Made by a program: the position numbers and the translations under genes. Positions 6,180 to 9,833 of a DNA stretch of 9,833 nt are shown in pieces. The notes beneath the pieces are model-generated. The model had not been told where the DNA came from. It worked only from the letters and a program-made list of their open reading frames with translations, and ran no database searches. Origin of the DNA: Spirochaetaceae bacterium UBA6243 (GTDB lineage Bacteria; Spirochaetota; Spirochaetia; Treponematales; Rectinemataceae). The stretch covers positions 3,657-13,489 of the forward strand of contig DJVZ01000006.1 in assembly GCA_002441395.1 (NCBI GenBank). The letters are read 5' to 3'. Positions within the stretch are counted from its first letter, which is position 1; every line of letters begins with the position of its first letter.

Positions 6180-9100
6180 ATGTTTGAGCATGAAGAATGG
6201 AGAATTGCCGAACCTGGCTATGATATTCATCAGATAGAGAAATATGAGACTCTTTTCGCGCTTGGAAACGGAAACCTGGGGCTCCGGGGAGATTTTGAGG
6301 AGAAGATTCCGGCATTCCACAGGGGTACCTACATCAATGGCTTCTTCGAGAAAGAGCCCATCGCGTATGGCGAGACAGCCTATGGATATGCGGAAAACCA
6401 TGAAACGATACTGAATCTTCCCGACGCGAAGATCATCACGATATCCGTTGAGGGCGAGGAATTCCTCCTGGACAGCGCCGAGATTCAGTCTTACGAGAGG
6501 TACCTGGACCTTCGCAATGGTGTGCTGATCCGTTCGGTCAGGGCCATGCTCCCCAACCGCGCCCTGATTGAGGTGATATCCAGCCGGCTGGTGAGCCTGG
6601 AACGCGAGAGCATCGGCGCGATCAGATATGAAGCGCGCGTGATTGACACCCCTGACGGAAGACCGGTTGCGGTCAGGCTCGAGAGCAGGGTCGAGGGCAT
6701 GGCGACCAACAGAGACGGGGGAGGCGATCCGCGCGTAGGTTCCAAGATAGCCAGGAATGCCTATTCCATAACCAGACTCGAATGCAATGAATCGGAATCC
6801 AGACTTCTCATTGCGACAAAAAACAGCGGGCTCGCCGCTACCGCTCAAGTAACACACGCCTTCTATGGCCCGGAAACCATGGCGCTTTCCGCCACTGCGG
6901 AGGCGTCGTCCGCGGTTCAGCGCTGGGAAGGGGCGGCGAGGCCTGGCGAGCGGATCGTTTTAATAAAGTACATGGCCTACCGGATGGCCTCCGCTGGCGA
7001 GGAAGCTTTGCTGTGGCAATCGGCGCATGAAGAACTCATCAATGCTTCGCGGGATGGATTCGAAGAGCTTCAGCGCGAACAGCGGGAGTTTTTAGCGGAT
7101 TTCTGGAACTGTGCCGACGTGATAGTGGAGGGTGGGCCCGATATCCAGCAGGCGCTGCGGTTCAATCTTTTCCATGTCCTTCAGTCGTCAGGGCGCAACG
7201 GCAAAACCAGCATCGCGGCAAAGGGCCTCACGGGGGAAGGGTATGAGGGACACTATTTCTGGGATACGGAAATCTATGTCTGCCCGTTTTTTACTTACAC
7301 GAAGCCCGAATTTGCGCGCAGGCTGCTCGAATACAGGTATTCGCTCCTGGACAAGGCCCGTCTCCGGGCAGAAACCATGACCGAAAAAGGGGCACTTTTC
7401 CCATGGCGCACCATAGACGGAGAGGAGACCAGTGCGTACTATCCGGCAGGCACGGCCCAGTATCATATCAACGCCGACATTGTATACGCGATGGAAAAAT
7501 ACTGTGAGGTTACAGGAGATGCCGAATTTCTGTATGGGCCCGTCGCGGAGGTTGCCGTGGAAACGGCGCGGTTGTGGGTATCCTTGGGGCATTACGGCGA
7601 TGACGGGCGGTTCAGGATCGATGAAGTGACCGGCCCCGATGAATATACCGCCCTTGTGAACAACAACGCCTACACCAACCTGATGGCGAGGAATAATCTG
7701 TACTTTGCGGTGCGAATCCTGCGGGCGATGCAAGGGGAAAGGCCGGACTCTTTCGAGAGCCTGAGACGAAAAACGGCACTCGAAGATGACGAAATTGAAG
7801 GGTGGCGGAATGCCGCCGGCTCGGTGTATGTGCCTTATGACCCCAAGACTGGCATTTATGCCCAGGACGATTCGTTTATGCAGAAAGAGAGATGGCCTTT
7901 CTCGGAGACGCCACCGGAAAAGTATCCCTTGCTCCTGCACTTTCATCCGCTCGTCATTTACCGGCATCAGGTTCTCAAGCAGCCGGATCTTGTGCTGGCA
8001 CAGTTTCTGCTTCCGGAGCAATTCACGCTGGCTGAGAAGAAAAGAAATTTCAGATTCTACGAGCCATTGACGACAGGGGATTCTTCGCTCTCGCACTGTA
8101 TCCAGAGCATCATGGCCTCGGAGACAGGGAACAGCGAGGCAGCGCTCGACTACTTCATGAAGACCGTGCGCATGGACCTCGATGACATGCACGGAAACAG
8201 CAGGGATGGCATCCATACGGCCGCCATGGCGGGCAGTTGGCTCTCTGTCGTATACGGATTCGCGGGGTTCCGTGACAGGGCCTCTGCCGAAGGGGAAATC
8301 AGATACTCCTTCAATCCGAGACTGCCTGCGGGCTGGCGGAGACTCGCGTTTGGCCTGCAGCTTGGTCCCGTGAAACTGTCCATAGACATTGGAACGAGTG
8401 AAGTAAAATACTCGCTTGAAGAGGCGTCCAGAAGCGGCGGTTCAGCCAGTGCCGAGACGGGCGGTGGATTGAGGAACTCCGGGGCCCTTACATTTTTGCA
8501 TAGAAAACAAAAGGTTATCCTGAAATCCGGCGAATCAGCGGTACTGTCACTGGAGCCAGCCTTAAGGGCGGCACTCCTGGATTTGGACGGCGTCGTAACC
8601 GATACCGCGCGCTACCACTACCTCGCATGGAAACGGCTTGCGGACGACAATGGCTGGCATGTCGATGAAAAGTTAGGCGAAGGGTTGAAAGGTGTGGGAC
8701 GGAGGGAGGCCCTCGAGGTCATCCTGGGCCACAATGGCGTCAATCTCCCCGAAGAAAAGAAGCACGAACTCGCGGAGCGCAAAAACGCCTATTATAGAGA
8801 GTTCCTCAGGAAAATCACCCCTGACGATATCCTGCCGGGAATGAAGGCCCTGCTTCTCGGGCTTGGGCAGAGAGGCGTAAAACGCATACTCGCTTCGGCC
8901 AGCCGCAATGCACCGGCAATAATCGATTGTCTGGGGCTGGGACCGATACCCGGCCGGTTCTTCGACGGTATCGCGGATCCCAACGCGGTGACGTGCGGCA
9001 AACCCGATCCCGAATTGTTTTTGCTGGCTGCGGACATCGCTGGGGCCAGCCCTGAAGACTGTGTCGGAATCGAAGACTCGCTGGCGGGGATCAAAGCCAT

Positions 9101-9218
9101 AAAAGATGCCGGCATGAAAGCGCTCGGAGTGGGGGACGGCCTGGAAGGCGCGGATTTGAGTGTCAGCTCCACCTCGGATATCACTGTCGATACGCTCGAA
9201 CAACTGATCCGGTCCTGA
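6180..9218 (+). CDS. fusion of GH65 disaccharide phosphorylase and beta-phosphoglucomutase
   Basis: This predicted bifunctional cytosolic enzyme has no signal peptide. Residues 1 to about 790 form an inverting GH65 phosphorylase, which splits an alpha-linked glucose disaccharide with phosphate to beta-glucose 1-phosphate and a sugar. Visible motifs are HYFWDTE (358-364), the general-acid Glu488 in GPDEY (485-489) and the phosphate-site stretch IHTAAMAGSW (678-687, His679). Residues from about 795 to 1012 form a HAD-family beta-phosphoglucomutase. It has nucleophile Asp801 and acid/base Asp803 in DLDGVVTD, a YH cap residue, KGVGRRE, SASRN, GKPDPE and GIEDS, so all core residues are present. 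There is no ATG, GTG or ribosome site at the junction, so the second domain is not made separately in any obvious way. A Gly/Ser-rich insert (752-763) lies shortly before the junction. The gene starts 3 bases after the regulator's stop, with AGGAG at 6165-6169. Sugar specificity (maltose, kojibiose, nigerose, trehalose or other) cannot be assigned. Confidence 0.93.
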   Translation: MFEHEEWRIAEPGYDIHQIEKYETLFALGNGNLGLRGDFEEKIPAFHRGTYINGFFEKEPIAYGETAYGYAENHETILNLPDAKIITISVEGEEFLLDSAEIQSYERYLDLRNGVLIRSVRAMLPNRALIEVISSRLVSLERESIGAIRYEARVIDTPDGRPVAVRLESRVEGMATNRDGGGDPRVGSKIARNAYSITRLECNESESRLLIATKNSGLAATAQVTHAFYGPETMALSATAEASSAVQRWEGAARPGERIVLIKYMAYRMASAGEEALLWQSAHEELINASRDGFEELQREQREFLADFWNCADVIVEGGPDIQQALRFNLFHVLQSSGRNGKTSIAAKGLTGEGYEGHYFWDTEIYVCPFFTYTKPEFARRLLEYRYSLLDKARLRAETMTEKGALFPWRTIDGEETSAYYPAGTAQYHINADIVYAMEKYCEVTGDAEFLYGPVAEVAVETARLWVSLGHYGDDGRFRIDEVTGPDEYTALVNNNAYTNLMARNNLYFAVRILRAMQGERPDSFESLRRKTALEDDEIEGWRNAAGSVYVPYDPKTGIYAQDDSFMQKERWPFSETPPEKYPLLLHFHPLVIYRHQVLKQPDLVLAQFLLPEQFTLAEKKRNFRFYEPLTTGDSSLSHCIQSIMASETGNSEAALDYFMKTVRMDLDDMHGNSRDGIHTAAMAGSWLSVVYGFAGFRDRASAEGEIRYSFNPRLPAGWRRLAFGLQLGPVKLSIDIGTSEVKYSLEEASRSGGSASAETGGGLRNSGALTFLHRKQKVILKSGESAVLSLEPALRAALLDLDGVVTDTARYHYLAWKRLADDNGWHVDEKLGEGLKGVGRREALEVILGHNGVNLPEEKKHELAERKNAYYREFLRKITPDDILPGMKALLLGLGQRGVKRILASASRNAPAIIDCLGLGPIPGRFFDGIADPNAVTCGKPDPELFLLAADIAGASPEDCVGIEDSLAGIKAIKDAGMKALGVGDGLEGADLSVSSTSDITVDTLEQLIRS

Positions 9219-9278
9219 TGACGGATGCATGTCGCGGTCTGGCATTTTGAATATAGGCTGCCGCCCCCTGATTTTTTT

Positions 9279-9833
9279 TCAGAACGAGCGCCAGAATTTC
9301 CTTGAAAACAGCACGAGCACCGTGTACACCTCAAGCCTTCCCACGAGCATCGCAAAAGAAAGCCAGAGTTTCGCCCACCATGGAAAGAACGCGTAGTTGA
9401 AAACTGGCCCCACCTTTCCCAGACCGGGGCCGATGTTTCCCAAGTTCGCAATCACCGCCGTTATATTGGTCAGAATGTCGACGCCAGTAAAACTTATCAC
9501 GATGACGGACACAAAGAAGAACGCAAAATACAGAAACACGAGTGCAGCGATATCGTAAATCACATTTTTGCGCAGAGCCTTATTCCCCAGGAAAATAGTG
9601 TAGACACCACGCGGATTTGCGACATAGCGCATCTCGGTCATTGCCATTTTGAACAGCACCACTACGCGGATTACCTTAATACCTCCGCCCGTTGATCCGG
9701 CACATCCTCCGATAAACATGAGAACAAAGAGTACGGTCTGCGAAACCGCCGGCCATTCTCCGAAATTGGAAGTCGCAAATCCTGTGGTTGTAAGAATGGA
9801 CGAAACCTGGAACGAGGAAAACCGCACTGACTC
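9279..9833 (-). CDS. trkH: TrkH/KtrB-type potassium uptake protein, C-terminal part (gene runs off the window)
   Basis: This is the membrane pore subunit of a Trk/Ktr potassium-uptake system, which works with a cytosolic nucleotide-binding partner (TrkA or KtrA) not seen here. The 184 visible residues are the C-terminal portion. TTTGFAT (15-21 of the fragment) is a pore-loop filter segment. FIGGCAGSTGGGIKVIR (40-56) is the highly conserved glycine-rich stretch of the following helix. NIGPG (132-136) belongs to the last pore loop, and LGRLEVYTVLVLF is the usual C-terminal helix ending. The frame is open to the window edge with no credible start, so the N-terminal half lies beyond 9833. The gene converges on the sugar operon and has no functional tie to it. 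TrkH and KtrB cannot be separated firmly from this part, although the glycine-rich stretch looks more like TrkH. Confidence 0.92.
   Translation of the reverse strand, partial: ESVRFSSFQVSSILTTTGFATSNFGEWPAVSQTVLFVLMFIGGCAGSTGGGIKVIRVVVLFKMAMTEMRYVANPRGVYTIFLGNKALRKNVIYDIAALVFLYFAFFFVSVIVISFTGVDILTNITAVIANLGNIGPGLGKVGPVFNYAFFPWWAKLWLSFAMLVGRLEVYTVLVLFSRKFWRSF

Noticed and set aside
5832..6857. 341-codon minus-strand open frame spanning the regulator/enzyme junction.
   Set aside because: It covers two well-supported sense genes, and its protein shows no domain or ribosome site.
7188..8216. 342-codon minus-strand open frame opposite the GH65 domain.
   Set aside because: The length is notable, but the translation has no known motif and sits opposite the conserved catalytic core.
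8673..9451. Minus-strand open frames opposite the mutase domain, one extending through the gap into trkH.
   Set aside because: They run across two real genes in the wrong frame and show no recognisable protein.

Overview
The window shows a moderately GC-rich bacterial chromosome with tightly packed genes. A periplasmic substrate-binding protein with a classical signal peptide points to a diderm. The gene mix (TIGR00977-type citramalate synthase, alpha-glucoside ABC transporter, TrkH) and the style of the signal peptide would fit a free-living or gut spirochaete, but this taxonomic guess is weak and rests on no marker gene.

Region 1 (1-1630): the unassignable 3' end of an upstream reading frame, then a complete (R)-citramalate synthase gene (cimA type, GTG start), a biosynthetic enzyme for isoleucine. 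By eye its third codon positions are richer in G/C than those of the genes that follow.

Region 2 (1631-9218): a sugar-uptake and phosphorolysis operon. A 184-bp leader holds a strong candidate promoter (perfect TATAAT) followed directly by nested inverted repeats that look like a LacI-family operator. Then come a substrate-binding protein, a 143-bp gap with a long hairpin, two inner-membrane permeases of the AglF/AglG alpha-glucoside type (overlapping genes), a LacI-family regulator, and a 1012-residue protein joining a GH65 disaccharide phosphorylase to a beta-phosphoglucomutase. The implied route is uptake of an alpha-linked glucose disaccharide, phosphorolysis to beta-glucose 1-phosphate plus a free sugar, and isomerisation to glucose 6-phosphate in the same polypeptide, so no ATP is spent on activating that glucose unit. 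No transporter ATPase is encoded here, so a shared MsmX/UgpC/AglK-like ATPase is presumably supplied from elsewhere.

Region 3 (9219-9833): a 60-bp convergent gap, then the C-terminal part of a TrkH/KtrB-type potassium-uptake membrane subunit on the minus strand, cut by the window edge.

The best candidates for something new are the GH65-betaPGM fusion with intact active sites in both halves, the operator-like element at the operon promoter, and the hairpin separating the binding-protein gene from the permease genes. I saw no RNA genes, insertion sequences, CRISPR arrays or phage-like genes.
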